Both the position numbers and the translations under genes were made by a program. A stretch of DNA of 64,000 nt, from contig NZ_QMBP01000002.1 of NCBI RefSeq assembly GCF_003289945.1, positions 434,001-498,000 of the forward strand, read 5' to 3'. How positions within the stretch are numbered: position 1 is the stretch's first letter; every line of letters begins with the position of its first letter. Source of the stretch: Mesorhizobium hawassense. Its GTDB lineage: Bacteria; Pseudomonadota; Alphaproteobacteria; Rhizobiales; Rhizobiaceae. Shown in pieces: positions 9,352 to 17,161 of the stretch. Under the pieces are notes generated by a model. That model saw only the letters and a list, made by a program, of their open reading frames with translations, searched no databases and was not told the origin of the DNA.

Positions 9352-10653
9352 CTATTCGGCGGCATAGGAGAGGGACGAGGCCTTTACCTCGGCCGCGCGC
9401 TCCATTCGGCGGATGGTGAGATGCATCCAGATCAGGCACGAGACGACGATCACGAAGAGCAGCATGAAGCAGCTCGACCACACGCCGGTGAGGTCGTTCA
9501 GCGCGCCGAAGGCGATCGGCAGGATGAAACCGCCGAGGCCGCCGATCATACCGACGACGCCGCCGACCGCGCCGACGCTCTGCGGATAATAGGCCGGGAT
9601 GTGCTTGTAGACGGCGGCCTTGCCGAGGCTCATGAAGAAGCCGAGCACGCAGGCGACGCCGATGAAGGCGAGCGGGCCGATCTCGAAATGGAAGGGGATC
9701 GGCCCGCTGATGCCCCGCACGACATAGTCTGCCGAGGGGAGAGACAGAACGAGCGTCGCGACGGCACAGACGCTGAAGGTCCAGTAGAGCACGGTGCGGG
9801 CGCCGACGCGGTCGGACAGCACGCCGCCATAGGCGCGGAAGATGCTGGCGGGAATGGAATAGGCGGCGCCGATCATTCCGGCCGTGGCGATGCCGAAGCC
9901 GTAGACACCGATCAGGTAGCGCGGCAGCCAGAGCGACAGCGCCACGAACGCGCCGAAGGAGAAGAAATAGTAGAAAGCGAAGCGCCAGACCTGCAGGTTT
10001 TTCAGCGGCGCGAATTCCTGCCAGAAGCTTCTCACCGGCGTCGCCTTGCCGGCACGGCGCTCGCGGATGACCGGATCATCGCCGGTGGTGAGCCAGAACA
10101 CGAGGGCCATGACGACCAAAGCTGCCGCCCAGATCAGCGCGACCGACTGCCAGCCCCAGGACAGGAGCACGAACGGCGCCAGGAACTTGGTGACCGCCGC
10201 GCCGACATTGCCGACGCCGAAGATGCCGAGCGCGGTGCCTTGCTTTCCGGCCGGGAAGAAGCGCGAGACATAGGCGACGCCGACGGCGAAGGAGCCGCCG
10301 GCGAGCCCGACGCCAAGTGCTGCGACCAGCATCTGCCCGTAGGTGTGCGCGAAGGCGAGGAGGAAGGTCGCGACCGCCGCCGCGAGCATGGTCGCGGTGT
10401 AGACGAGGCGGCCGCCATAGCGGTCGGTCCAGACGCCGAGCACCATGCGCACGAGCGAACCGGTGAGGATCGGCGTGCCGACCAGCAGGCCGAATTCGGT
10501 CTCGTTCAGGCCGAGCTCCTGCTTGATGCGCACGCCGATGATGGAAAAGATCGTCCACACCGCGAAGCAGACGGTGAAGGCGATGGTGGACATGACGAGC
10601 GCCTGCCGGGGAGCACTGTCCTGGCTGGGCGCGGCTGGGAGGTTTACGGTCAT
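9352..10653 (-). CDS. Nitrate/nitrite transporter, major facilitator superfamily (NarK/NasA type)
   Basis: An inner-membrane transporter of 433 residues with about 12 hydrophobic helices and glycine-rich segments typical of nitrate/nitrite porters (GLAGGSFAVGVAYVSRFFP and VGAVGGVVGMIGGLGGFILP). It brings nitrate in for NasA. GGAG lies seven bases before the start. It sits between a 54-residue membrane protein upstream and nirB downstream (13-base gap), within the NasT-controlled operon. Confidence 0.92.
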   Translation of the reverse strand: MTVNLPAAPSQDSAPRQALVMSTIAFTVCFAVWTIFSIIGVRIKQELGLNETEFGLLVGTPILTGSLVRMVLGVWTDRYGGRLVYTATMLAAAVATFLLAFAHTYGQMLVAALGVGLAGGSFAVGVAYVSRFFPAGKQGTALGIFGVGNVGAAVTKFLAPFVLLSWGWQSVALIWAAALVVMALVFWLTTGDDPVIRERRAGKATPVRSFWQEFAPLKNLQVWRFAFYYFFSFGAFVALSLWLPRYLIGVYGFGIATAGMIGAAYSIPASIFRAYGGVLSDRVGARTVLYWTFSVCAVATLVLSLPSADYVVRGISGPIPFHFEIGPLAFIGVACVLGFFMSLGKAAVYKHIPAYYPQSVGAVGGVVGMIGGLGGFILPIAFGALNDLTGVWSSCFMLLFVIVVSCLIWMHLTIRRMERAAEVKASSLSYAAE

Positions 10654-10702
10654 GGCTGGCTCCGGTTTGCGGCGTGGGAGGCGCCGTGCGGTGTTGATAT
10701 GG

Positions 10703-10867
10703 TCAGCGCGGGACTTGCACGGTTACTTGCGGACCCGTGCTTTCGGTTTCGTGACTGGGCGGGAACAACAGGAGTGCCGCGGCGAACAGCACCGCCGTCA
10801 GGATGCTGCTCGCCAGGAAATCGCGGCGGGTGAAATCCTTGAGCGAAGGTCCGATCCGTTTGGTCAT
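10703..10867 (-). CDS. 54-residue membrane protein with twin-arginine-like motif, first gene after the nas leader
   Basis: Not a family I recognise. The 54-residue product has TRRDFLASS at 13-21 followed by one hydrophobic helix (about 22-36) and a short polar tail, so it resembles a Tat signal or a signal anchor with almost no mature protein. GGAG lies eight bases before the ATG. It stands after the leader terminator and 49 bases before the transporter gene, so it should be made only when nitrate assimilation is induced. It could be a small accessory subunit of the transporter or an assembly factor; neither is shown by the sequence. Confidence 0.7.
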   Translation of the reverse strand: MTKRIGPSLKDFTRRDFLASSILTAVLFAAALLLFPPSHETESTGPQVTVQVPR

Positions 10868-10887
10868 CGTCGTCTCCGGTCCAAAAC

Positions 10888-10957
10888 AAAAAAGCTGCCG
10901 TCCAGATCTCGCGCGTCCGTACATCCGGGATCGCGCATCGACCTGAGCGGCAGCTTT
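10888..10957 (-). terminator. Intrinsic terminator in the nas operon leader
   Basis: Read on the minus strand, AAAGCTGCCG (10957-10948) pairs exactly with CGGCAGCTTT (10900-10891), followed by a run of six T (10893-10888). The loop is long but has further inner pairing (GCGCG with CGCGC, CAG with CTG). The 5' arm overlaps hairpin 2 of the ANTAR target, so forming that hairpin would prevent termination. Confidence 0.85.
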
Positions 10958-10983
10958 GCCTGTGGCGCCCGCCATTGGACGCC
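10949..10983 (-). promoter_or_regulatory. Two-hairpin ANTAR target (NasT antiterminator site)
   Basis: On the minus strand, hairpin 1 (10983-10964) has a 7-bp stem GGCGTCC/GGGCGCC with one G-U pair and hexaloop AATGGC. Hairpin 2 (10960-10949) has stem GGC/GCC and hexaloop AAAGCT. Both loops carry A at position 1 and G at position 4, the known recognition signature for ANTAR-domain proteins, and three bases separate the hairpins. nasT, an ANTAR protein, lies just upstream. This is the expected binding site for NasT in the nascent RNA. Confidence 0.85.
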
Positions 10984-11017
10984 TGTTCTATTGCCCCGCG
11001 AGGGGCTCGGTTATTTC

Positions 11018-11036
11018 AAAGCACGAAGCGTGCCAG
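11018..11036 (-). promoter_or_regulatory. Sigma-54 (-24/-12) promoter of the nas structural operon
   Basis: On the minus strand the sequence reads CTGGCACGCTTCGTGCTTT: the -24 GG and -12 GC are ten bases apart and the TGGCACG box is a full match to the RpoN consensus. Transcription would start near 11009, giving a leader of about 140 bases that holds the ANTAR element and terminator. This points to nitrogen control through NtrC. Confidence 0.85.
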
Positions 11037-11144
11037 TTTTGCTGCGACCATGAATTTCTATTAAAATCAATATGATATGAGAATCAGCCTGCGACAGGGC
11101 CGAGCGGCGGCGCGGTCAAACATTGATCAACAGCACAGACATCG

Positions 11145-11169
11145 CGCATAAATTTTGTGCAGCGCACAA
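11145..11169 (-). promoter_or_regulatory. Possible NtrC-like upstream dyads
   Basis: Two overlapping dyads lie about 135-160 bases before the predicted sigma-54 start: TTGTGC-N3-GCACAA (11155-11169) and, on the minus strand, TGCAC-N7-ATGCG (11145-11161), which resembles the TGCAC...GTGCA form of NtrC sites. The distance suits an enhancer. The match to consensus is partial. Confidence 0.4.
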
Positions 11170-11186
11170 GAATGACGCGCAATTGA

Positions 11187-12419
11187 TCAAGCGCGCTTCT
11201 GGCCGGCGATATAGGCCTCTATCCGGTCCGGATCGAAGATCTGGCCATCGAAGAATCCGTCCGGACCAAGCACGAGACTCGCCCCCGCCGAGCCGACCGG
11301 CGTGGCGACCTTCAGCGCCCCCTCGACCTTGGCATTGGCGCCCGGCAGTGCCACGCCGAGCGGTTTCAGCGCCGAGCGGTAAAGATCGGGCCGGTAGCAG
11401 TCGCGGGCGATGGCGAGGTTTTGCGGCGTGTGCGGCAACTGCCCCCAGCGAACCATCTGCGTGTAGAACCACAGAGCATGGCTCTTCCAGGGAAAGTTCG
11501 CCGCCTTGTCGAAGGGCAGGAAGAAATCCTCGACGCGCCGTTCCGAGCCGCCGCCGAGTTGAAGCTGTCCGGTCAGGACCGGCATCTGGATCGCTGCCGG
11601 CTGCCCGAGGAAAGCGTGCCTCGCCATCAGCGCCGCCAAGTCGCCGCGATTTGCTGGATCCTGGCACCAGCGTGCGGAATGATGCAGCGCTCGGAGCAGC
11701 GCCGCCAGCGCGTCCGGGTGCTCCTCGGCCCAGGCCTTGCGCACGCCGAGCACCTTTTCCGGGCTGTTGCGCCACAGCAGAGCCTTGACCGTGACGATGC
11801 GGCCGATGCCCGCCGCGACCGAGGCGCTGTTCCAGGGCTCGCCGACACAATAGCCGTCGATGCGGCCTGCGGAGAGCGCATCGGCCATGAAGGGCGGCGG
11901 CACGATGACGATCTCGATGTCGCGGTCGGGATCGATGCCGCAGGCGGCGAGCCAGTAGCGCAGCTCGTAATTGTGCCCGGAATGCGGATGCACGACGGCG
12001 AAGCGCAACGGCTCCCGGCCGGCGGCCGTCCGCTCGCGGACAAGCCCGCCAAGGGCGACCCCTGCCCGCGCCGGATCGAGGTCCGGCGCGGCGCCGTGGG
12101 CTGCCATGCCCTCCCACACCGCGTTGGAGACGGTGACGCAATTGCCGCCGAGCCCGAGCGAGAAGGGCACGATGGTCTCGGAGGCGAGCGGCGTGAGGCC
12201 AAGGCTGCAGGCAAGCGGCATCGGCCCCAGCATATGGGCGACGTCGAAATGGCCGATGGCGATACGGTCGCGGATGTTGGCCCAGGAGGTTTCGCGCTGC
12301 AGCTTGAGCTCGATGCCCTCGCGGGCGGCAAAGCCCATCTCGCCGGCCGCGACCAGGACGGCGCTGTCGAAGAGCGGCATGAAGCCGGCGGTGATCTGAT
12401 GCGCGGCAGCCATGCTCAT
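11187..12419 (-). CDS. nasS: Nitrate sensor NasS (ABC-type nitrate-binding protein homologue, cytoplasmic)
   Basis: A 410-residue protein of the NrtA/NasS periplasmic-binding-like fold (MPLFDSAVLVAAGEMGFAA at the start; ELRYWLAACGIDPDRD near 145). It has no signal peptide, which separates the sensor NasS from the transporter NrtA. In known systems NasS binds the antiterminator NasT and lets it go when nitrate or nitrite binds. The start overlaps the nasT stop (ATGA), so the two are made together in a fixed ratio, as expected of a complex. The regulated leader lies downstream. Confidence 0.92.
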   Translation of the reverse strand: MSMAAAHQITAGFMPLFDSAVLVAAGEMGFAAREGIELKLQRETSWANIRDRIAIGHFDVAHMLGPMPLACSLGLTPLASETIVPFSLGLGGNCVTVSNAVWEGMAAHGAAPDLDPARAGVALGGLVRERTAAGREPLRFAVVHPHSGHNYELRYWLAACGIDPDRDIEIVIVPPPFMADALSAGRIDGYCVGEPWNSASVAAGIGRIVTVKALLWRNSPEKVLGVRKAWAEEHPDALAALLRALHHSARWCQDPANRGDLAALMARHAFLGQPAAIQMPVLTGQLQLGGGSERRVEDFFLPFDKAANFPWKSHALWFYTQMVRWGQLPHTPQNLAIARDCYRPDLYRSALKPLGVALPGANAKVEGALKVATPVGSAGASLVLGPDGFFDGQIFDPDRIEAYIAGQKRA

Positions 12420-13018
12420 TCGCCCTCCAGGGGTCCCAGCAGCCCCGCCGCCGTCACCAGGCTCTGGGCGATGTCGGCGATCTTGCGGTTCTGGTTCATG
12501 GCGGTCTTGCGCAGCAGCGCGTAGGCCGCTTCCTCGCTCAAACCGCGCGACTTCATCAATATGCCCTTGGCTCGATCGATGACCTTGCGGTTCTCCAGCT
12601 CGCTGCGCGCCTCCTCCAATTCGCGCGCCATGCGCGAGAAAGCGTTGAAGCGGCTGATCGCCATGTCGAGGATCGGCTTGATGCGTTCCTTCTTCAGCCC
12701 GTCGACGACATAGGCGGACACGCCGGCATCGACCGCCGCCTCGATCGACGCCTGGTCGGAGCGGTCGACGAACATGGCGATAGGCCGCTTCACCGCGCGC
12801 GACAGCTGGAACATGTTCTCCAGCATGTCGCGGTTGGGATTTTCCAGGTCGATGACGATGACGTCCGGCTCGATCTCGGCGATCCGCCGGGCGATGCCCG
12901 CCACGTCATGGATCACCGTGACATGGCGATGGCCAGCGTCTCGCAATCCAGCCTCGATGATCGAAGCGCGGATGCGGTTCTCGTCGATAACAAGGATGGT
13001 CAACGAACCGGTGGACAT
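12416..13018 (-). CDS. nasT: ANTAR-domain RNA-binding antiterminator NasT
   Basis: This 200-residue protein has an N-terminal receiver-like domain (ILVIDEN at 8-14, VIVIDLE near 54), a linking helix, and a C-terminal ANTAR domain (about 140-195) with the typical VIDRAKGILMKSRGLSEEAA segment (18 of those residues form the family core). It binds paired hexaloop hairpins in mRNA and prevents termination; the matching element is at 10949-10983. It is the first gene of the nasTS pair and sits in front of the whole cluster. Confidence 0.93.
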   Translation of the reverse strand: MSTGSLTILVIDENRIRASIIEAGLRDAGHRHVTVIHDVAGIARRIAEIEPDVIVIDLENPNRDMLENMFQLSRAVKRPIAMFVDRSDQASIEAAVDAGVSAYVVDGLKKERIKPILDMAISRFNAFSRMARELEEARSELENRKVIDRAKGILMKSRGLSEEAAYALLRKTAMNQNRKIADIAQSLVTAAGLLGPLEGE

Positions 13019-13024
13019 GCGCCT

Positions 13025-13051
13025 ATTGTGCAGGCGAACCGGAATTGTGCA
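13025..13051 (-). promoter_or_regulatory. Direct repeats in the nasT promoter region
   Basis: ATTGTGCA occurs at 13025-13032 and again at 13044-13051 (minus-strand TGCACAAT), 19 bases apart, starting only seven bases before the nasT start codon. It may be an operator for nasTS expression. No protein can be assigned to it. Confidence 0.35.
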
Positions 13052-13121
13052 ATGCGGTAGTCGGCTGGAAGCGAATTCAGCCCAACGTTTTCCGGATCAT
13101 CGAGGGTCGCCGGCCTCGACC

Positions 13122-13940
13122 TCACCAAAACCCGACCAGCGACCTCAGCATAGCTCTGACGCCAATCGCTTCGAGGCAGGTTTTGCGGAAACCGGCTCGC
13201 CCCGTTGCCTCGAGCACGTCGTCATCGATGCCGCGCAGAATGACGCTCGCGTTGCGCCAGCCGATCCTGGCGAGCGCTGACGCCAGTTCCGCGCGCGCGG
13301 GATCGAACCGGCTCTGATCGATGGTCGGGCTCTCGCCCCGCTCGATGTCGTTACTCGCGCCGAGCTTGTGCTCCGGCATTGCCACGACCGTGCTGGCGTC
13401 GAAGGCTCTCGAAGGATCGAGGAAGCGCGAGATCGAATTCAGGCAAGCGGCCGGCTCTGAGACGAGCTGCTCATAGCGCAGGAAATGCACCGGGATGTCG
13501 GTGCGTCGAAGCGCATCCATGGCGAAGTAGAACTGGTTCCAGTAGTCCGCGGGCGTTCGGAACCTGTACTCCATCTTGCGCGGTTCGGTAAAATCCTGCC
13601 TCAGCTCGAACGGCTTGCTGAGAAAGGCCGCGAGATTTCCGCTCGGTTTGAAGAGCGTGTCGTTCCTTGCCTGGCGGTACCATGACAAGAGCTGGGTGAC
13701 CGGGTCCTTGCTGACGACGACGATCGGCAGCTCGCCATATCGCATGTCGCGGCCATCCATCAGCGCCGGAAAAATCCCGTGCTTCCAGAAGCCCCGATCG
13801 AAGACGACCGGCACTTCCAGATAGCGCGCGATCAGGTGCTTCGCGAGATTTGTTCCGGACCTCGGCGTCCCCATGACGCGAACGCCAACGGCATACTGGC
13901 CAAAGCGCGTCGGGGAGCCGATGGGCGTTGAAACATTCAT
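13122..13940 (-). CDS. Sulfotransferase-like P-loop protein
   Basis: A 272-residue protein with a phosphosulfate-binding type loop near its start (VMGTPRSGTNLAKHLIARYL at 19-38), which fits sulfotransferases that use PAPS, and a later segment (VHFLRYEQLVSEPAACLNSI) typical of the family. Substrate is not evident. The preceding glycosyltransferase stop overlaps a possible GTG start at 13949; I chose ATG 13940, three codons later. Being coupled to a glycosyltransferase, it may modify an exopolysaccharide, glycolipid or Nod-factor-like sugar. Confidence 0.7.
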   Translation of the reverse strand: MNVSTPIGSPTRFGQYAVGVRVMGTPRSGTNLAKHLIARYLEVPVVFDRGFWKHGIFPALMDGRDMRYGELPIVVVSKDPVTQLLSWYRQARNDTLFKPSGNLAAFLSKPFELRQDFTEPRKMEYRFRTPADYWNQFYFAMDALRRTDIPVHFLRYEQLVSEPAACLNSISRFLDPSRAFDASTVVAMPEHKLGASNDIERGESPTIDQSRFDPARAELASALARIGWRNASVILRGIDDDVLEATGRAGFRKTCLEAIGVRAMLRSLVGFW

Positions 13941-13945
13941 GATGC

Positions 13946-15412
13946 TCACGGTTCCGCCCGCCGAAAAGCCGGCTGCTCGGCCATCAGCTCGCCCGGCCTC
14001 GAGCTTACCCGTGTCGCCTGGCGCTGCGGCCGACGGATCATGGGTCCTGGATCGCCGGAATCGAGAGCGGCGACATGACCGACTATGGTCGCAAAGAAAT
14101 CCCGCTCGCGGATCGGGCGATAGCGCGACGCGATCGTTGCACGCAATTCGGCGAGCCAGCTCGGATCGGTGCAGGCTTTGGCGACGGCGGCGCACCAGGC
14201 TTCGACATCGTGCGCGGGAAGCGTCGGCATCAGCCCTTGCGTCGCCTCGGTCAGTGACGGGGCATCGGAGATCAGAACCGGCAGGCCGAAATCGAGGCAC
14301 TCGGCGGCTCCCAGGCCCCAGCCTTCCACCGCGGACGGGTAGACGCTGAATTCGGCATCCCGATAGAGTTCCGCGAGCTGCCGATCGCTGAGATTGGAGC
14401 GGAACTGAACATGGTCGCGAAGCTGAGGATTGGCGTCCATGAAGGCCACCAACTCGTCATACATCCACCCCCAGCGACCGCAGAAAACCAGCGTCGGCAG
14501 CCGATCGCCCAGCACAGGCAGAAGCCGATGCCAAACCTTGAGCAGCAGGATGTGGTTCTTCCTGATCTCGATCGTCGAGCAGTAGAGAACGAACTTCCGG
14601 GCCGGGTTCTGTCTTTCCGGGCACATCTGTCGATCAGCGAGGCCTTCCTTGAGAAAGGCGCCGGGCGACGCGACCGCCACTTCCGGAACCCGATCGGGAT
14701 TGGAGGCCCTTGCATGGCATCGCACCCTGTCGGCCGTGTATTTCGACACGCAGACGAGCAGATCGGAATTTTCCAATTGCCATGCCGTGTTGCGGACGAA
14801 GCCGCGCGCATGATGAGGCCCGACAAAGTGCGGGAAGTCGATCGGGATAAGATCGTGCATGATGGTGAAGATGCCGCAGCGGGTTTTTTCCGCGAGCTTC
14901 TTCGCTGCAATCTCATGCACGCTTGCGCTCGACAGGAAGCATACCGCGTCGTCGTCCCTCAGAGGATCTTTCGTCCCGGTCCTCCTCGCGCGCAGGCACG
15001 ATTTCACGGCCTTGAAGAGACGAATGGTCGTCTTGGAGAGTTGGAACTTGATGCCGCGCCGCCTTTCCGAGCCCGAGACGAAGATCGCCGCCACCCGGTC
15101 GAACTCGCGTCCGAAATCGAAGGGCGCGTCGCGCAGGATTGACAGCACCGTCCAGAGGCGAGCCAGATACGGGCTATCCTCTCCGCCGACGACGCGCGGC
15201 AGCTCACCCTCGACCAGGCGCCTCAGATAGCGAAGCTCCGCTTCGCCCAAAATTCGGCCGCGCCCCTGCGCGTCGACGATGAAGAAGCCGACCGGCGAGG
15301 CGCGCCATCGAAGCGCCTGGCGGACAAGTGCCGTCTCGACGCGCGGTATGCCTACGGGCGGATGAGGTCCCCACCGAAAAGGCAAGCTCGCGTCTATGTA
15401 CAGTTTCTTCAA
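13946..15412 (-). CDS. Glycosyltransferase family 1/4-like protein
   Basis: A glycosyltransferase of GT-B type, 488 residues from the chosen start. The C-terminal half has the nucleotide-sugar binding pattern (FVLYCSTIEIRKNHILLLK, then VYPSAVEGWGLGAAECLDFG with E-x7-E). The N-terminal half matches proteins of polysaccharide clusters only generally. I chose TTG 15412 because AAGG lies seven bases upstream; GTG 15445 in the same frame has no such site. It couples to the sulfotransferase-like gene by a GTGA overlap, and the pair may add and sulfate a sugar on a surface polymer. Confidence 0.75.
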   Translation of the reverse strand: MKKLYIDASLPFRWGPHPPVGIPRVETALVRQALRWRASPVGFFIVDAQGRGRILGEAELRYLRRLVEGELPRVVGGEDSPYLARLWTVLSILRDAPFDFGREFDRVAAIFVSGSERRRGIKFQLSKTTIRLFKAVKSCLRARRTGTKDPLRDDDAVCFLSSASVHEIAAKKLAEKTRCGIFTIMHDLIPIDFPHFVGPHHARGFVRNTAWQLENSDLLVCVSKYTADRVRCHARASNPDRVPEVAVASPGAFLKEGLADRQMCPERQNPARKFVLYCSTIEIRKNHILLLKVWHRLLPVLGDRLPTLVFCGRWGWMYDELVAFMDANPQLRDHVQFRSNLSDRQLAELYRDAEFSVYPSAVEGWGLGAAECLDFGLPVLISDAPSLTEATQGLMPTLPAHDVEAWCAAVAKACTDPSWLAELRATIASRYRPIRERDFFATIVGHVAALDSGDPGPMIRRPQRQATRVSSRPGELMAEQPAFRRAEP

Positions 15413-15562
15413 TGGATTACCTTCAGATCTACTTAGATTTCGCACGCAAAACGGATGACAAAAGCCGGCCGCAGCTCACCGTTGCCAAACTTGCACTCGG
15501 CGAGACCCCACGCCTGACCTCAGGGCTAGGCAAAATGTTCATTTCTGATAGGCTGAATGCTT

Positions 15563-15583
15563 ACGTGGGAAAATTACCCACGT
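15563..15583. promoter_or_regulatory. Inverted repeat ACGTGGG-N7-CCCACGT (site 1)
   Basis: A perfect 7-bp inverted repeat with an A/T-only 7-base spacer, about 150 bases upstream of the glycosyltransferase start on the minus strand. It shares its core and spacing with three other sites in this region (15632, 18084, 18216). Confidence 0.6.
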
Positions 15584-15631
15584 CATGAGAATGGGCGCAA
15601 AAATGCTATTGGGCATGCGAGCCGCTTGACA

Positions 15632-15650
15632 TGTGGGCAATATTCCCACA
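15632..15650. promoter_or_regulatory. Inverted repeat TGTGGG-N7-CCCACA (site 2)
   Basis: A perfect 6-bp inverted repeat with spacer CAATATT, 68 bases centre to centre from site 1. The right flank (ATCATCGACC) resembles that of site 4 (ATACTTGACC). Confidence 0.6.
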
Positions 15651-15899
15651 ATCATCGACCATTGAGTTTCAAGCCACTTCGACCGGGCCCGCCGCGCGCA
15701 GACCCGGATCGAATTTCGGCGGATCACCTGCCCCCCGCATGATCCGCGGAAAAGCAGCCGTACCGAAAAAGCTCGAACCACCCACCCCGGTACAAGAGCA
15801 CGTGCGACTGCGCCGGCCGGTTCTGTCCCCTCGCAAAAGACAGACCGGCCGGATCCCTCGCCATGGCGAGACAGCGGTGATTTTCGAGAGGTGGGCGAC

Positions 15900-16026
15900 T
15901 AGGGCAATTCCAGGAAAAGTGTGGGCGGTTGAGTTCGGCGCCTTCGCCGTAACCTTCCGTCCGGAATTGCGTCAAAACAAAGAGATAGAGCGGTTCGCCG
16001 TTCCGTGAAACGGTGAAACGCTCCAG
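15900..16026 (+). repeat. Dispersed palindromic repeat family 1, copy A
   Basis: This begins AGGGCAATTCCAGGAAAAGT and ends GTGAAACGGTGAAACGCTCC. Other copies lie at 26313-26438 (opposite orientation) and 43989-44094, and half copies at 29594-29711. The inner part pairs GCAATTCC with GGAATTGC and the end part pairs GTTTC... with GAAAC.... This copy carries a roughly 20-base insertion (TTCGGCGCCTTCGCCG) in the loop, itself palindromic. Resembles RIME-type elements of rhizobia. Confidence 0.8.
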
Positions 16027-16096
16027 TCGCTGAGCACTCAGCATTGCCGCTGGGCAAGGTCCCGGCGATCCTTTGCCCCTCGGCTTCTCCGAGCCC

Positions 16097-17161
16097 TTAA
16101 GGCGAGCCAGGGCCGCCCGGTCCACCGGGACCGCCTGGCCCACCCGGTCCGCCATTGGGTGCGCCACCCGGCGCCCCGGGAATCCCGGGAGCTCCCGGGC
16201 CGTTCGGCGGACCTGGCGGCTGACCGGGCATGCCACGCTGGCCAGGCGAGTGCGTGCCGACATTCGCCTGACGTGAGGCTGATACGATATTGCCCGACCG
16301 GTCGAATCCGACGGCAAGGAACGCGCGCACGACAGTTGTCGATTTCGAATCGTCGTCCTCGACGGAGACCCCCAGGCCCGATTCCAGCCGGCGTCCCTGA
16401 CGCTGTAGGAAGGTCTCGTAGAGCACGCTGGCGACATCTGCCTGTGGAACCGGAGCTTCCGCCTCGATGCGCACCACCTTGTAGCCGCCGGTTGCCCTGG
16501 CCAGCGTCAGTTCGACGCGGCGGTTCGCAAGCTGCGACGATCGTGGCCCTACATTCAGCCGTCCCACCTGCAGCGAGCCCGACTTCAAGACCGCCAGACC
16601 GCGAACCAGGTAACGTGTCTCGGATGGCCTGGCCTCTATCAGGCTTGCGACGATTTTCCCGTCCGGCCGGCGAATGCCTTGGACGGCCACGATATCGCCC
16701 TTCCTGACCGGCGGCATTCCTACAAGGTCGCCTGTGTCCACGCTCTGTCCCAGAACCAGGATCGAGCTCCGACTTATGCGCTCCACCGGCCCGACGACCT
16801 CGCTAGTGACATGGATGCCACGGGTAACAACGCGATCCGCATCCTGTGTCACAACTACACGCACGACATGCCCTACCTTGAGGCTGCTCGCGGTCGTGGC
16901 GACGCCGTCAATCCAGACGGGCACATCCGGACCGTAGGCGACCCGCACATCGTTGACGAAAATGCTGCCGAAGCGCTGTATGGTTCCCACTATGCCGGTG
17001 CCGCCGATGCCGTGATCGTCCCCTGTTCCGGCCGTCCAGCCGGTGCCGCCGATACCCCGGTCGCCCGAACTGTCCGTCGCCCTCGCGAAAGCGCTGAACA
17101 GCACCGCTGGAAAGGCGGCGCCGAGTGCTAGGAAACTCCGCCTCGTCAACCTCCAGTCCAT
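16097..17161 (-). CDS. Tat-exported DUF5666-type protein with collagen-like tail
   Basis: A 354-residue protein. TRRSFLALGAAF near the N-terminus is a twin-arginine signal. After it come GIGGTG repeats (about 35-57), then several repeated beta-rich segments of the DUF5666 type (for example GSIFVNDVRV and KGDIVAVQGIRRPDGKIVA). The last 50 residues are Gly-Pro rich with many G-x-x triplets (GPPNGPGAPGIPGAPG). I chose ATG 17161, which overlaps the stop of the DUF6502 gene by one base (TGATG). Function unknown; likely a periplasmic or surface protein. Confidence 0.72.
   Translation of the reverse strand: MDWRLTRRSFLALGAAFPAVLFSAFARATDSSGDRGIGGTGWTAGTGDDHGIGGTGIVGTIQRFGSIFVNDVRVAYGPDVPVWIDGVATTASSLKVGHVVRVVVTQDADRVVTRGIHVTSEVVGPVERISRSSILVLGQSVDTGDLVGMPPVRKGDIVAVQGIRRPDGKIVASLIEARPSETRYLVRGLAVLKSGSLQVGRLNVGPRSSQLANRRVELTLARATGGYKVVRIEAEAPVPQADVASVLYETFLQRQGRRLESGLGVSVEDDDSKSTTVVRAFLAVGFDRSGNIVSASRQANVGTHSPGQRGMPGQPPGPPNGPGAPGIPGAPGGAPNGGPGGPGGPGGPGGPGSP

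Larger units (their letters stand above)
15446..16096. other. Gene-free stretch between glycosyltransferase and DUF5666 genes
   Basis: About 650 bases without a gene I can support. It holds two operator-like inverted repeats (15563-15583 and 15632-15650) and a copy of the dispersed palindromic repeat (15900-16026). The parts outside these look featureless. Short open frames here lack ribosome-binding sites and sensible codon use. Confidence 0.6.

Noticed and set aside
11120..11130. FNR box near the nas leader (TTGATCAA)
   Set aside because: The halves have no 4-base spacer, so it does not fit TTGAT-N4-ATCAA.
15328..15588. Coding region opposite the glycosyltransferase start
   Set aside because: It overlaps the start of a well-supported gene, has no ribosome-binding site, and ends within an operator-like repeat.
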